DNA of 64,000 bases from CAIWTU01 sp963815135 (GCA_963815135.1 CAWFFO010000001.1:1-64000); one strand, 5' to 3'. Shown: positions 26,848 through 35,525, counted from the stretch's first letter. Program-made: numbers and translations. The notes: a model not told the origin generated them from the letters alone.

Positions 26848-26876
26848 TTTATAACAAACGGTGGCCTGGGTGTCAA
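26848..26876 (-). promoter_or_regulatory. Promoter of tRNA-Ala
   Basis: On the minus strand TTGACA (26871-26876), 17 bases, then TATAAA (26848-26853), 13 bases before the tRNA 5' end. Confidence 0.8.
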
Positions 26877-26911
26877 CAGATATTTATCTTGAATATGAAG
26901 GTAATTCACTC

Positions 26912-26940
26912 TTGACGATCAAATGGGCTTCCTATATAAT
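26912..26940 (+). promoter_or_regulatory. Promoter of tRNA-Leu
   Basis: TTGACG (26912-26917), a 17-base spacer and TATAAT (26935-26940), 12 bases before the tRNA 5' end. It is back to back with the tRNA-Ala promoter. Confidence 0.85.
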
Positions 26941-26951
26941 CCCTCAAATTC

Positions 26952-27038
26952 GCCGGAGTGGTGAAATTGGTAGACGCACTGGACTCAAAATCCAGCGCCC
27001 GCGAGGGCATGCCGGTTCGACCCCGGCCTCCGGCACCA
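26952..27038 (+). tRNA. tRNA-Leu(CAA), integration site of the downstream element
   Basis: An 87-base tRNA with a long variable arm and encoded CCA. Anticodon stem CTGGA/TCCAG with loop CTCAAAA gives anticodon CAA. Its 3' part (27015-27038) is repeated at 37654-37676, next to which no other tRNA sequence is present; this is the mark of site-specific integration into the 3' end of the gene. Confidence 0.95.
27015..27038 (+). repeat. attL (3' end of tRNA-Leu)
   Basis: GTTCGACCCCGGCCTCC is identical to 37654-37670; the following GGCACCA matches GCACCA there with one G missing. The core is therefore at least 17 bases. Confidence 0.8.
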
Positions 27039-27071
27039 AAAAATAATACAAGGTGAATCAACACCGTCCAG

Positions 27072-27098
27072 AAACCCGCTAGAAATGGCGGGTTTTTT
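27072..27098 (+). terminator. Terminator after tRNA-Leu
   Basis: AACCCGC and GCGGGTT form a stem followed by a run of T residues, inside the element's left end. Confidence 0.75.
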
Positions 27099-27133
27099 GT
27101 TATTCAGTGTCCATCAAAGTATAATATAGTATC

Positions 27134-27162
27134 TTGACATCCGGGGGTATCGGGGGTATTTT
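27134..27162 (+). promoter_or_regulatory. Integrase promoter overlapping GGGGGTAT repeats
   Basis: TTGACA (27134-27139), a 17-base spacer and TATTTT (27157-27162). The spacer consists almost entirely of GGGGGTAT repeats, so a protein bound to them would block or alter transcription of the integrase gene at 27220. Confidence 0.6.
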
Positions 27163-27200
27163 TTAAGCAATAATACCCCCATTACAAAGCGGATACCCCC
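27143..27200. repeat. Left GGGGGTAT repeats (four copies)
   Basis: Two direct copies at 27143-27150 and 27152-27159, and two inverted copies (ATACCCCC) at 27173-27180 and 27193-27200. Two more lie near attR. Candidate arm-type sites for the integrase or sites for the AlpA-like protein. Confidence 0.75.
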
Positions 27201-27219
27201 ATTAAGAGGAGGTTTTGCC

Positions 27220-28461
27220 ATGCCCCTAACAGATGTTAAGGTACGAAACGCAAAGCCGGGAGAAAAGCAGAAAAAACTATCCGACAGTGACGGAATGTAT
27301 CTGCTTTTAACGCCACAGGGCGGTAAATGCTGGCGTTTAAAATATCGCTTTAACGGCAAGGAAAAAGTGCTGGCCCTTGGTACATATCCTGAAGTATCAC
27401 TTGCCGAAGCGAGGGAAAAAAGAGACATAGCACGAAAGCAGGTTGCAGCTGGCATTGACCCCGGCGAGGTACGCAAGGCACAGAAAGCAGCGAAGGTTGC
27501 CGGTTACGAAAATTCTTTTGAAATGGTTGCCCGTGAATGGCATGGCAAGTTTGCAAAGACTTGGTCAAAAGTTCATGCTGATACGATCATGGACAGACTG
27601 ACGAAAGAAATTTTTCCTTGGCTGGGAAATCTGCCTGTTGATGAAATAAAAGCACCGGAATTGCTCAAGGTCTTGCGTCGAATGGAATCAAGGGGCGCAC
27701 TTGATACCGCTCACCGGGTAAGGAACCATTGCAGCAATGTCTTTCGGTATGCCATCGCTACCGGACGGGCAGATCGTGACCCGGCTGCTGACTTGCGGGG
27801 AGCATTGCCACCGGTCAAATATGGACACATGGCGGCACCGACTGACCCGAAAGACATTGCACCTTTACTTCGTGCCATAGACGGCTTTCAAGGCTCTTTT
27901 GTGGTCAAGTGTGCCATGCAGCTTGCACCCATGCTTTTTGTCCGTCCTGGCGAATTACGGGCGGCAGAATGGTCTGAAATCGACTTAGACGCAGCGGAAT
28001 GGAATATTCCGGCAGAACGGATGAAAATGAAGGTTGCTCATCTTGTTCCGCTATCCCAGCAAGCTCTTGAAATTCTCAAAGCTCTCCATCCTCTTACCGG
28101 AAACAGCAAGTATGTTTTCCCATGTCACCGGTCCCCCCTTCGCTGTATGTCGGAGAATGCTGTCAATGCTGGCCTCCGTCGCCTTGGCTTTGAAAAGTCG
28201 GAGATCACCGGCCACGGTTTTCGGGCTATGGCGCGGACTATTCTTGACGAAGTGTTACAGGTAAGACCGGATTTCATCGAACATCAATTAGCTCACGCCG
28301 TGAAAGACCCGAACGGACGGGCCTACAACCGAACGGCGCACCTTGTCGAACGGCGGAAGATGATGCAGACATGGTCCGATTACCTAGACGGATTGAAGAC
28401 CGGGGCGAAAGTTATTCCAATTACCAAGGCACAGAATGCCACTGAGACAATATCAGAGTAA
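27220..28461 (+). CDS. int: P4-type tyrosine recombinase (integrase)
   Basis: A 413-residue site-specific integrase. The N-terminal DUF4102-type arm-binding domain (LTDVKVRNAKPGEKQKKLSD, DGMYLLLTPQGGKCWRLKYR, LALGTYPEVSLAEAREKR) is followed by a core-binding domain and the catalytic domain. Catalytic residues are the Arg in VRPGELRAAEW, HGFRAMART (HxxR), the second His in QLAHAVKDP and the nucleophile Tyr in GRAYNRTAHL. A GAGGAGG site precedes the ATG. It is the first gene after tRNA-Leu and points into the element. P4-family integrases typically use tRNA 3' ends, which agrees with the duplicated sequence. Confidence 0.93.
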   Translation: MPLTDVKVRNAKPGEKQKKLSDSDGMYLLLTPQGGKCWRLKYRFNGKEKVLALGTYPEVSLAEAREKRDIARKQVAAGIDPGEVRKAQKAAKVAGYENSFEMVAREWHGKFAKTWSKVHADTIMDRLTKEIFPWLGNLPVDEIKAPELLKVLRRMESRGALDTAHRVRNHCSNVFRYAIATGRADRDPAADLRGALPPVKYGHMAAPTDPKDIAPLLRAIDGFQGSFVVKCAMQLAPMLFVRPGELRAAEWSEIDLDAAEWNIPAERMKMKVAHLVPLSQQALEILKALHPLTGNSKYVFPCHRSPLRCMSENAVNAGLRRLGFEKSEITGHGFRAMARTILDEVLQVRPDFIEHQLAHAVKDPNGRAYNRTAHLVERRKMMQTWSDYLDGLKTGAKVIPITKAQNATETISE

Positions 28462-28587
28462 GGGCGGGCAGGAAAGGCCGTAGCATAATTTTCACCTTTT
28501 CAGGGGCTAGGCCGACGGGCCGAAAGCCGGAAACTCCTGCCGGTTGCCCCTGGATTATTCAGGAGCCGCGTAAGGAGGGCGGAGCAG

Positions 28588-29832
28588 ATGGATCGGGAAC
28601 GGGAATTATACACTATTGCAGAATTTGCAGCATTAAAGAAGGTTTCAGAGAATGAAATTGAAGATCGCCTACGGCAAGGCTTATTATTCTGTACGGTGAA
28701 GCTGAATCCCAAAATTTATAAAGAATTTGTCCGAATAAAGGATGATATAGGAGAATCTGAAGAATTTTATGAGGAAGGTGTGGGTCACAGTTGGAATGCT
28801 GAGCCAATTGAAGCAGGTATTGTTAGTATTACAACATACGCCAATGAAAGAAGAGATGACGAATTCCTTCTACAAAACTATTATGTTGTGGTTGAAGTTG
28901 ACGAGGATAGCTATATTGACCTAAAAGACGCTAAATTTAAAACATTCAGGAATGATGGTTTTATTTATAAGGTTTTTGTAAGAGGTAGTGTTCCTAATAT
29001 CAAAAGGAAACACCTGTTTATCTCCAAAGAAGAGGATGAACGCTTTGAGAGCGCATGTAAAACGTACTACACCCTTGAAGAGGTTGCAAGTCTCACTGAC
29101 AAGTCACCTCAACAAGTTTTTGAAATGACGATAAAGGAAACAGAACCGGAAAAAAGGGAGGCGGACCCTGTCTTGTGGCCCTCTGCTTATTTTCACAAAC
29201 CAATTAAAGTACAAATAATTAACTCTAACAAGGTTAACAAAGGCAATCCCATCTTTGAAGAAATAGTGCTTTCAGGATATTTAGAAGTTGAGGGTGAACG
29301 ATGCTTCCTTAAATGGGAAAGCAATGATTGTGCTATGGTTGCAAAGGTAAGCAGGAATGGCAAAACTTATTGTGTTACCGAAAAGGTTAACATTCACAAA
29401 AACGATATTCTTATTTCGGAGTTTAATCTTGAGCATTATTGGGAAATGGTTAACCAGAAACCTGAAAAGTCGGTTTCTTCCGATAAAGAGACCAATTTGA
29501 AAGGTGGTGCTCCGAAAGGCCCACTTGCCGAAGCGGTTGAATTTGCATACTTGAAATTTCAAAAGGAGGGTAATACAGAGATTCTCCGAAAGGGTAAAAT
29601 TCAAGAGTTCCTTGAGCGGTTTAAGGAAATGACAGATGAAGACAATCGGAATTTTTCCGATTATGTTGCAGAACGTATCCAGACTGTAAAAATTTCTCAT
29701 TCCGGTTGTTCCATCACCACTGAAGAACGGTCCATTAAACGCGGTATAAGACTCGAAAGCCGCCGCTATAGCAAATCGGAAGTTTCAAAACAGCTTACCA
29801 ATCTAAGAAAGAAATACCCCCTACCCACCTAA
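28588..29832 (+). CDS. Unknown element-borne protein with two helix-turn-helix-like segments
   Basis: A 414-residue protein I do not recognise. Two segments look like excisionase or MerR-type winged helices: YTIAEFAALKKVSENEIEDR at the N terminus and YTLEEVASLTDKSPQQVFEM near residue 155. Between them is an acidic beta-rich region, and the C terminus is basic and helical (about 330-410). It is visibly richer in A+T than the integrase before it and the genes after it, which suggests a separate origin. GGAGGG lies just upstream of the ATG. The slot directly after an integrase often carries regulatory or defence cargo, but there is no motif here that proves either. Confidence 0.7.
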   Translation: MDRERELYTIAEFAALKKVSENEIEDRLRQGLLFCTVKLNPKIYKEFVRIKDDIGESEEFYEEGVGHSWNAEPIEAGIVSITTYANERRDDEFLLQNYYVVVEVDEDSYIDLKDAKFKTFRNDGFIYKVFVRGSVPNIKRKHLFISKEEDERFESACKTYYTLEEVASLTDKSPQQVFEMTIKETEPEKREADPVLWPSAYFHKPIKVQIINSNKVNKGNPIFEEIVLSGYLEVEGERCFLKWESNDCAMVAKVSRNGKTYCVTEKVNIHKNDILISEFNLEHYWEMVNQKPEKSVSSDKETNLKGGAPKGPLAEAVEFAYLKFQKEGNTEILRKGKIQEFLERFKEMTDEDNRNFSDYVAERIQTVKISHSGCSITTEERSIKRGIRLESRRYSKSEVSKQLTNLRKKYPLPT

Positions 29833-29840
29833 CTTTTTCA

Positions 29841-29884
29841 TTCCGTAACCGGGCTTCCGGAATTCCATAACCAGGGTTCCGGAA
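29841..29884 (+). repeat. Tandem 22-base direct repeat upstream of the AlpA-like gene
   Basis: Two adjacent 22-base copies (29841-29862 and 29863-29884) differ at three positions. Each ends in the palindrome TTCCGGAA. The position, 49 bases before the AlpA-like start, suggests an operator or a replication-protein site. Confidence 0.75.
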
Positions 29885-29932
29885 AGTTCTTCGTGGTTTC
29901 ATTCGGACAAAATCCAACTATGGAGGTCCGCT

Positions 29933-30169
29933 ATGGAAACAAGAACGCAAATCCCAGCCCCTGAAACCGTCTACCGCAACATTCCAGCCACTCAAGACCC
30001 AAACCGTCTGCTTCGTCTCCCGGAAGTTCTGCAAATTGTCCCTGTTAGCAAATCCTGCTGGTGGAACTGGGTAGCTACGGGCAAGGCACCCGCCCCCGTC
30101 CGCCTGGGGACCAGGTGTACATGTTGGCGTTACGTCGATGTGGTCGCCCTTGCTGGCGGGGAGGTGTAA
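29933..30169 (+). CDS. AlpA-family/excisionase-like DNA-binding protein
   Basis: A 78-residue protein with the AlpA pattern: LLRLPEVLQIVPVSKSCWWNWVATGKAPAPVRLGTR, then a tryptophan-containing wing (CWRYVDVVAL). In P4-like islands AlpA proteins switch on excision and regulate the integrase. A GGAGG site at 29922 precedes the ATG. The tandem 22-base repeat upstream may be its operator, and the GGGGGTAT repeats in the integrase promoter are a second candidate target. The next gene begins two bases after its stop. Confidence 0.8.
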   Translation: METRTQIPAPETVYRNIPATQDPNRLLRLPEVLQIVPVSKSCWWNWVATGKAPAPVRLGTRCTCWRYVDVVALAGGEV

Positions 30170-30171
30170 CC

Positions 30172-30426
30172 ATGACCAGTCAACGAGTTTTTGAGACGGA
30201 AAGTTTAGACTTGGCAGCATACCTGGCCACAGCAGGACATGTAGCGACAATTTACCGTAACCCTACCGGCAAACGTGCAGTATTTGAGTTCCATGAATCA
30301 GATGAGCTACACCAAGCTGTTGTTAATTACGAGCGTGGCGCGTCACTTCCAGCAAAGAAACTCCTTAACTGCCGTTCGTGGCTTTTTCGCGAAGCAAGCC
30401 GGGTTTGTCGGGAGGTGCGGCCATGA
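30172..30426 (+). CDS. Small DUF5659-like protein
   Basis: 84 residues: ESLDLAAYLATAGH, TGKRAVFEFHESDELHQAVVNYERG and AKKLLNCRSWLFREAS. The pattern agrees with a small family (DUF5659-like) often seen next to AlpA and primase genes in mobile elements. The function is unknown. It starts two bases after the AlpA-like stop and overlaps the primase start by four bases, so it belongs to the same transcript. Confidence 0.6.
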   Translation: MTSQRVFETESLDLAAYLATAGHVATIYRNPTGKRAVFEFHESDELHQAVVNYERGASLPAKKLLNCRSWLFREASRVCREVRP

Positions 30427-32832
30427 ACAAACACATTATCACCATATCCCGCGTTAATGGTGTATTGGACAATCGGCCAAAGCCTGTAAATACAACCTGG
30501 GGAAATTTCATCGACGCATGCGGCAAGCCGAAAGTACGCGGCAACCTTCCTTTAAATCAGTATCTCGCAGCAGACAAGCCGGCGCGTGACTCACAGAAGA
30601 ATGGCCCTGCTATCGTATGCGGATCGTTTTCAAAGCCGGACACTCGCAGTAAGGCAGACCTGGACAACCTCTTCATCATACCTCTTGATTTTGATGATGG
30701 GTTTTATGCGTGGGATGGTCTTGTAAAGGCCTTTTCTGGTCAAGAGTGCGTTATTCATACCTCTTATTCAAACTCGCCGGAATGCCAGAAATACCGGGTT
30801 TTTGTGCTACTTGATAAACCGATTACAGAGGACATTGAAGGAACGTTGAACCGGATCATTGATTATTTTGAGTCCATCCTGGGAAGGCACATCGACGATA
30901 AATCCCGAACTCCTAACCAGATATTTTTTACCCCCTCCTGTCCGCCGGACGCGGAACAGTTCTTCCGTTATCAGCATATCCATGGAAAACCGGTATGTGT
31001 TTCAGATTTCCAACTAGCCCTTCCAGGCGAAGAACAGCTTGCGAGTAATAAAAAGAATTTCCCAAGCGGCGGAAGGCCTGGTGATCAGTACAACACACAG
31101 GCAACCGCTCAAACCGTTCTTGATTTACTCACTAATGCAGGATGGAGGTATTTTCGTAGCAGGGGAGTTATTGTTTATGTGACGCGACCAGGTAAGTCAA
31201 GCGGGGTATCTGGTGCTGTCGGATTCGACGGGACAAATCTTTTCTTCTGCCATTCATCGGCACCGGAATGTCAGCCATTTGAGGGTGGGAAATGTTACGA
31301 CCCCTTTGCGGTGTATGCCTTGCTGAAACATGGCGGGGATTTTCAAGCAGCCGCTAAAGCTCTAGCAGCACAAGGCATATCCCCTTCCCATGACAAAGAA
31401 AACCCGTCAGAAGGCGAATATGGAAGCCAAGAACCGAAAGTATGGCCTGAATTGCACACGGATGCACTGTCTGGGCTTTTGGGCGATTTTGTATCCGCAG
31501 CTTGCAGCAATTCTGAAGCCGACCCTGCAGCGGTAGCGGCGACATTTCTGGTCCGTTTCGGGATTGAATGCGGAGCAGCCCCCCATGTCATGGTTGGAGA
31601 CAGCCGACATACGGCGCGTTTAAATACTGTCATTGTCGGAGAATCGAGCAAGGCGCGCAAAGGAACAAGCGCGGGGCCGGTCAAGGAAATGTTCAAGAGT
31701 ATGGAAGGTTGTCGAACTTCGCCCGGTCCTCTCTCTTCCGGTGAGGGGATTATTTACGCCGTCCGGGATGAACAGCGCGAATGGAAAACCGATAAAAAAG
31801 AGGGGGTTAGGGGAATGGGTTATAAGTGATCCAGGAATCGAGGACAAACGGCTTTTTGTCTTGGACGAAGAATTTGCAAATGCCCTGTCTGCAACAAAGC
31901 GGGAAGGGAACACCCTTTCAAGTATCCTTCGGTGTCTCTACGACGATGGAAACGCAGAACCACTCACAAAAAGTTACCGGATTAAAACCACCGGCGCGCA
32001 TGTCGGTATCGTGACACATATCACGCTTTTCGAGCTTAACAAGCGAATGAGTGAGAATGAACAACTCAATGGATTCGGGAATAGATTTCTTTGGGTATGT
32101 TCACGTCGGAATGGTGTAATTCCTTTCCCAGAACAAATGGCCGAGGGAATTAAAGCGGAGTTAAGGAGAAAAATTCAAAATAGGTTGGATGCAGCCCGGA
32201 CAAGGGGACGTTTTGAATTTTCAGAGGACGCTAAAGCCTTATGGCAAGTGGAATATCCCCGGTTATCAATGTCACATGGAGGATTAGCAGGTTGCATGGT
32301 GAATCGCGGAGAAGCGCAGGTTATCCGCCTCAGCCTGGTTTATGCCTTACTCGCTGGCCATGAAAAAATTCAACGTGAGGATCTGATAGCCGCTATTGCA
32401 TTTTGGCAATACTGCCATGACAGCGCGTTCTTTATTTTTGGATGCGCACCGGCAGACCGGAGGAAACTGAAAATCCTTGAATCCCTTAAAACCAGAGACG
32501 GGCAACGGATGACAAAAAACGAAATCCGCAAGGATGTATTCGACAACCATATTGAGGCGGGCAACCTCACAAAACTACTTGATGAAATGGTATCTGACCA
32601 CCTTGTTGATGTTCAATCGGAACCGACCGGCGGAGCACCGAGGACAGTTGTAATTTTTAAAAACGCTAGCGTGAAAAGCGTGAAAAGCGTGAAAAGCCCC
32701 CCCGTTGATACCCTTAACACGCTTAACACGCAGGAAGAAAAAGTTTTTTCAACTGATGAACTTGATGATTTTGTCACCCCGGACACCCTTGAGGATTTCG
32801 ATATTGACGCGGAGGTGATCTGTGGAAGTTAG
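30423..32832 (+). pseudogene. Element primase-helicase, one frameshift
   Basis: A replication protein of about 800 residues read in two frames. The N-terminal half (from ATG 30423) has a primase-like region (LFIIPLDFDDGFYAWDGL, VIHTSYSNSPECQKYRVFVLLD, TPNQIFFTPSC). The second half has an ATPase of the DUF3987 type: Walker A-like VGESSKARKGTS and Walker B-like KRLFVLDEEFA, then DNA-helicase-like and winged-helix segments. The frame shifts by one base near 31798, at AAAAAAGAGGGGG; removing one A joins the two halves as KKRGLGEWVISDPG. Either one sequence error or a recent inactivating slip. Near the C terminus SVKSVKSVKS comes from a 9-base tandem repeat. Confidence 0.75.
32668..32697 (+). repeat. 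In-frame 9-base tandem repeat (AGCGTGAAA)
   Basis: Three copies of AGCGTGAAA encode the repeated Ser-Val-Lys in the primase-helicase C-terminal region. Confidence 0.8.
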
Positions 32833-33061
32833 AGCTGTAAGCCTCTTCAAAATACGGGGCGAAGTCGTAACCCCTGGGACTGTTTTGCGAATACCACCAG
32901 AGGTTTTTGAACAGCTTAAAAGCCGGGTGGTTCCGGTACAGGGACCGGCAAAACTCATTTGCCATTGGTGCCGATCAACTGATTTCTGGGTTTCAATTCA
33001 CGGCAAATGGACTTGTAGACGATGCCACCCACCGACACCAGGAGCGGAGGTTATCCCATGA
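32822..33061 (+). CDS. Small zinc-ribbon-like protein
   Basis: 79 residues from GTG 32822, which follows GGAGG. Two CxxC pairs (CHWC and CRRC) about 20 residues apart fit a zinc ribbon. The N-terminal half (VTPGTVLRIPPEVFEQLKSR) is a short beta-rich segment. It overlaps the end of the primase-helicase by 11 bases and the next gene by four. Function unknown; probably DNA-associated. Confidence 0.6.
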   Translation: MEVRAVSLFKIRGEVVTPGTVLRIPPEVFEQLKSRVVPVQGPAKLICHWCRSTDFWVSIHGKWTCRRCHPPTPGAEVIP

Positions 33062-33210
33062 AAAAACCATTCACAAAAGCTGAAAAGGAAGGATTTAAAC
33101 GGATTGCCGATATGGTCCGGCAACGGAGGGAACAGGCGACACGGCCGATAAAATCCCGTGAGGTTATACGGGCACGGAAAAGGAGGAAATACGATGACCA
33201 CAAATATTGA
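33058..33210 (+). CDS. Small basic protein, unknown function
   Basis: 50 residues, very rich in Lys and Arg (KKPFTKAEKEGFKRIADMVR, SREVIRARKRRKYDD). The start overlaps the stop of the zinc-ribbon gene (ATGA), and its end overlaps the next start by 17 bases. This tight packing supports it being real. No family recognised. Confidence 0.5.
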   Translation: MKKPFTKAEKEGFKRIADMVRQRREQATRPIKSREVIRARKRRKYDDHKY

Positions 33211-33445
33211 GCAGACTATCAAGAATGTCAAAAAGTGGGAGTTGCGGCGCGGGAAAAAAGAATATCTCCAACATCTTGAACGCGGAAAGCCGCTTACTTA
33301 CAAACAGGCCGTAATTGCCAAGTGCTACGAGTGCAACTGCGGTTTTCCTGACGGTACGGTTGACTGTAAAATTATTGCTTGTCCTCTTTACGGATTCATG
33401 CCCTTTCGGGAAGGCGGACCACAGAAAATGCCAGGGCGAAAAATA

Positions 33446-34544
33446 CTAAGTAGTAACCTGACTACTCGACATTATTCGGCAGCATAGCAGCATTCTTTGT
33501 GTCTAAAGAAGCTGCGAATCAGGGCAGGCGACCTTTGGATAGATCGTAGTGCCGACGATACTTTCTTAACCATGTCATCAAGAGACTTGATGAACATTTT
33601 GCCGATGCGGTGATTCTTGATCTGGTTCCAAACTTGCTCATCCGGATTGAGTTCCGGTGAGTACGAAGGCAAGTAGAACAACTTCAGCTTGCCTTCCGAT
33701 GATTCGACAAAGGTTTTTACCCTTTCCGACCGGTGGACAGGGTGACCATCAACAATAAGGAATATGGGGGTTTTCTGGTTCTTTAGCAATCGTTCCAGAA
33801 ATTCAATGAACCGGTCGGCTGTCAGTTTCCCCTTGATCGTCATGAAGCGCATGGAACCTTTGGCGCTGATTGCCGATACCAGGTTCAGGCTGTGGCGGGC
33901 ACCGGTGGTCCTCACCACCGGTGTCTGGCCCTTCGGTGCCCATGTGGTACCACTGTGGTAATCGGAACGGACGCCGGCCTCATCGCCGAAACATATCGTT
34001 GCCTTGGCTTTTTTGGCCTCTTTCTGGATGGCGGGGTATTCCTCCTGAAGCCAGTAAGCAACTCGCTCAGGATTCTGTTGATAGGCCCGTCGCAGAGGCT
34101 TCTGGGGTGTCAAACCTATCTCATGAAGCAGACGACCAACGGAAACCTCGCTCAGGCTGATACCAAACTGGTCCAGGATGAGATCCTTCACCATTCTCCT
34201 GGTCCAAAGCGCAAAGGCGAACTTCAGCTGCAGCGGATTTTTGGAGGTTACGATGTCAAAGATCTTCTGCTTTTGCGCCTTGCTCAGAGTTGGCTGTTTG
34301 CCAGGAATTTTTTGATATTTGAGACCCTCGGTGCCGGCAGTCTCATATCGTTTCAGCCATTGGTACACGGCTGATCGATGAAACCCAAGAATCTTGGCAA
34401 TGATTTCTGGACTTTCGCCAGCCTTGATTCTTTCTACGGCGCGGATCCTGATTGCTTCTCTTGCACTATGATTGAGTTTTCTGCCATCAAAATTTTTCAT
34501 GGCGGCATTATAACACAATGTCTAGTAATTTGTGAACTACTTAG
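33446..34544 (-). mobile_element. IS630-family insertion sequence (1099 bases)
   Basis: Inverted ends of about 30 bases start with CTAAGTAGT on both sides and continue imperfectly. A TA duplication flanks it (33444-33445 and 34545-34546), as IS630/mariner elements require. One transposase gene fills it. Confidence 0.92.
33472..34500 (-). CDS. IS630-family transposase
   Basis: 342 residues from the ATG at 34500. The N-terminal helix-turn-helix pair (SPEIIAKILGFHRSAVYQWLKRYETAG) binds the ends. The catalytic DDE triad is in ATICFGDEAG (Asp), FLIVDGHPVHRS (Asp) and SPELNPDEQVWNQIK (Glu). The frame is intact, so the element may be active. A start six codons upstream (34518) is also possible. It is transcribed against the island genes and stops inside the left inverted repeat region. 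Confidence 0.93.
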   Translation of the reverse strand: MKNFDGRKLNHSAREAIRIRAVERIKAGESPEIIAKILGFHRSAVYQWLKRYETAGTEGLKYQKIPGKQPTLSKAQKQKIFDIVTSKNPLQLKFAFALWTRRMVKDLILDQFGISLSEVSVGRLLHEIGLTPQKPLRRAYQQNPERVAYWLQEEYPAIQKEAKKAKATICFGDEAGVRSDYHSGTTWAPKGQTPVVRTTGARHSLNLVSAISAKGSMRFMTIKGKLTADRFIEFLERLLKNQKTPIFLIVDGHPVHRSERVKTFVESSEGKLKLFYLPSYSPELNPDEQVWNQIKNHRIGKMFIKSLDDMVKKVSSALRSIQRSPALIRSFFRHKECCYAAE

Positions 34545-34731
34545 TAAGTGACGAACAGAAGGCGAAAATGGCGGCGGCGAGAGAGTCTAAAAAAGAAAAC
34601 CTTTAGCGCACAGCATTACTTTTAAAGAGAAATACGGCGCAGCAAGAAAGTATGTAAGGGATAGTATCATAATAGGTCTTTCGAACAGAAAACGCCTTTT
34701 TAAAAATGAAGGGAATGACGGGGGTAGCACA

Positions 34732-35187
34732 ATGGCTAAAGATCACAGAATGACAGATGAGGAAAAGGCTCAAATAAAATCACTCATGGCTTTAGGATTC
34801 TCGCCTACAGCAATAGGGAAGAAATTAGATCGGGACCATAAGACGGTTATTGCATATACGAGGAAGCCGGAAACGATTGCCGAGATTGCCGAATTAAAGG
34901 AAGATTTGGCAGACGCTTATGAAGGCCTTGCACGTCGGATGGTCGATTCCATAAGTGATGAAGACATTCAAAAGATAAACGCCTATCAGCGCACTGTTGC
35001 GAGCGGAATTGCAACGGACAAGGCGCGGCTTTTACGCGGTCAATCCACCGAAAGCATTGACCTCTCTATTTCCGGCCTGATTGCCAAGATAACAAAAAAT
35101 GCCAGGGGATTGTTGGGCGCTGATCCGGTTGAGGAACCGACAGTAATTGATGCCGAATGCAAGCGAATAAATGATGAACAGCCTTGA
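34732..35187 (+). CDS. Helix-turn-helix protein, terminase-small-subunit-like
   Basis: 151 residues. An N-terminal helix-turn-helix (MTDEEKAQIKSLMALGFSPTAIGKKLDRDHKTVIAYTRKPE) resembles those of phage DNA-packaging and DUF1804-type proteins. A helical middle (about 55-110) and a short acidic tail ending in VIDAECKRINDEQP follow. There is no catalytic motif. It stands between the IS insertion and a structured non-coding stretch. A packaging or transcription role is inferred only from domain type and context. Confidence 0.6.
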   Translation: MAKDHRMTDEEKAQIKSLMALGFSPTAIGKKLDRDHKTVIAYTRKPETIAEIAELKEDLADAYEGLARRMVDSISDEDIQKINAYQRTVASGIATDKARLLRGQSTESIDLSISGLIAKITKNARGLLGADPVEEPTVIDAECKRINDEQP

Positions 35188-35525
35188 ATAATCATTCCCT
35201 CGCGCGTGGTGGTGTTTAGCAAACTCAGCTTTTTGAAAAATATTCTGGGAAAAAATGAAAATGGGTGAAATGGCATGAATGAAGGCAAAAGGTCCATGGG
35301 TAGGAGCCTTTTAAACCTTGCGAAATGTGAGGACGTAACCTATAGACACACTATACCCGGTCGGATCGGCCTCGGGGTGTAGTAGGCGGGGGTTCCTGCC
35401 GGTGCTGCTGGGATCGCCAAGCTACATGAACCTGAAAGTGAGCGGTTTATTTAAACAGGCAAGCTAACACAAAGCATAAACGAGGCGTAAGGTATACCCC
35501 CTTTCAGCCAAAAGGAACGGCAACT
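35188..35525. other. Structured non-coding stretch upstream of the terminase small subunit
   Basis: 338 bases with no supported gene. The middle (about 35355-35430) is G-rich, with many possible stems (for example GGCGGGGGTTCCTGCCGG). The right part has TATACCCCC at 35504, one more GGGGGTAT-type site. In phages the packaging start site often lies just before the small terminase gene, so this may be a cos/pac-like region or an RNA. This is inference from position. Confidence 0.4.

Larger units (their letters stand above)
33194..34606 (+). pseudogene. Phage-type small cysteine protein gene interrupted by the IS630-type element
   Basis: The first 84 codons (33194-33445, ATG after GGAGGAAAT) encode a protein with CYECNCGFPDGTVDCKIIACPLYGFMPF, a pattern common in small phage and satellite proteins, probably zinc-binding. 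The frame then enters the IS. If the IS and one TA copy are removed, the frame continues without a break at 34547 through SDEQKAKMAAARESKKENL to a stop at 34604-34606, giving a 103-residue ancestral protein. The perfect rejoining confirms both IS borders. Confidence 0.8.

Noticed and set aside
32668..32697. 9-base tandem repeat in the primase gene as a possible CRISPR or iteron
   Set aside because: The units are contiguous and in frame with no spacers; they only encode repeated Ser-Val-Lys.
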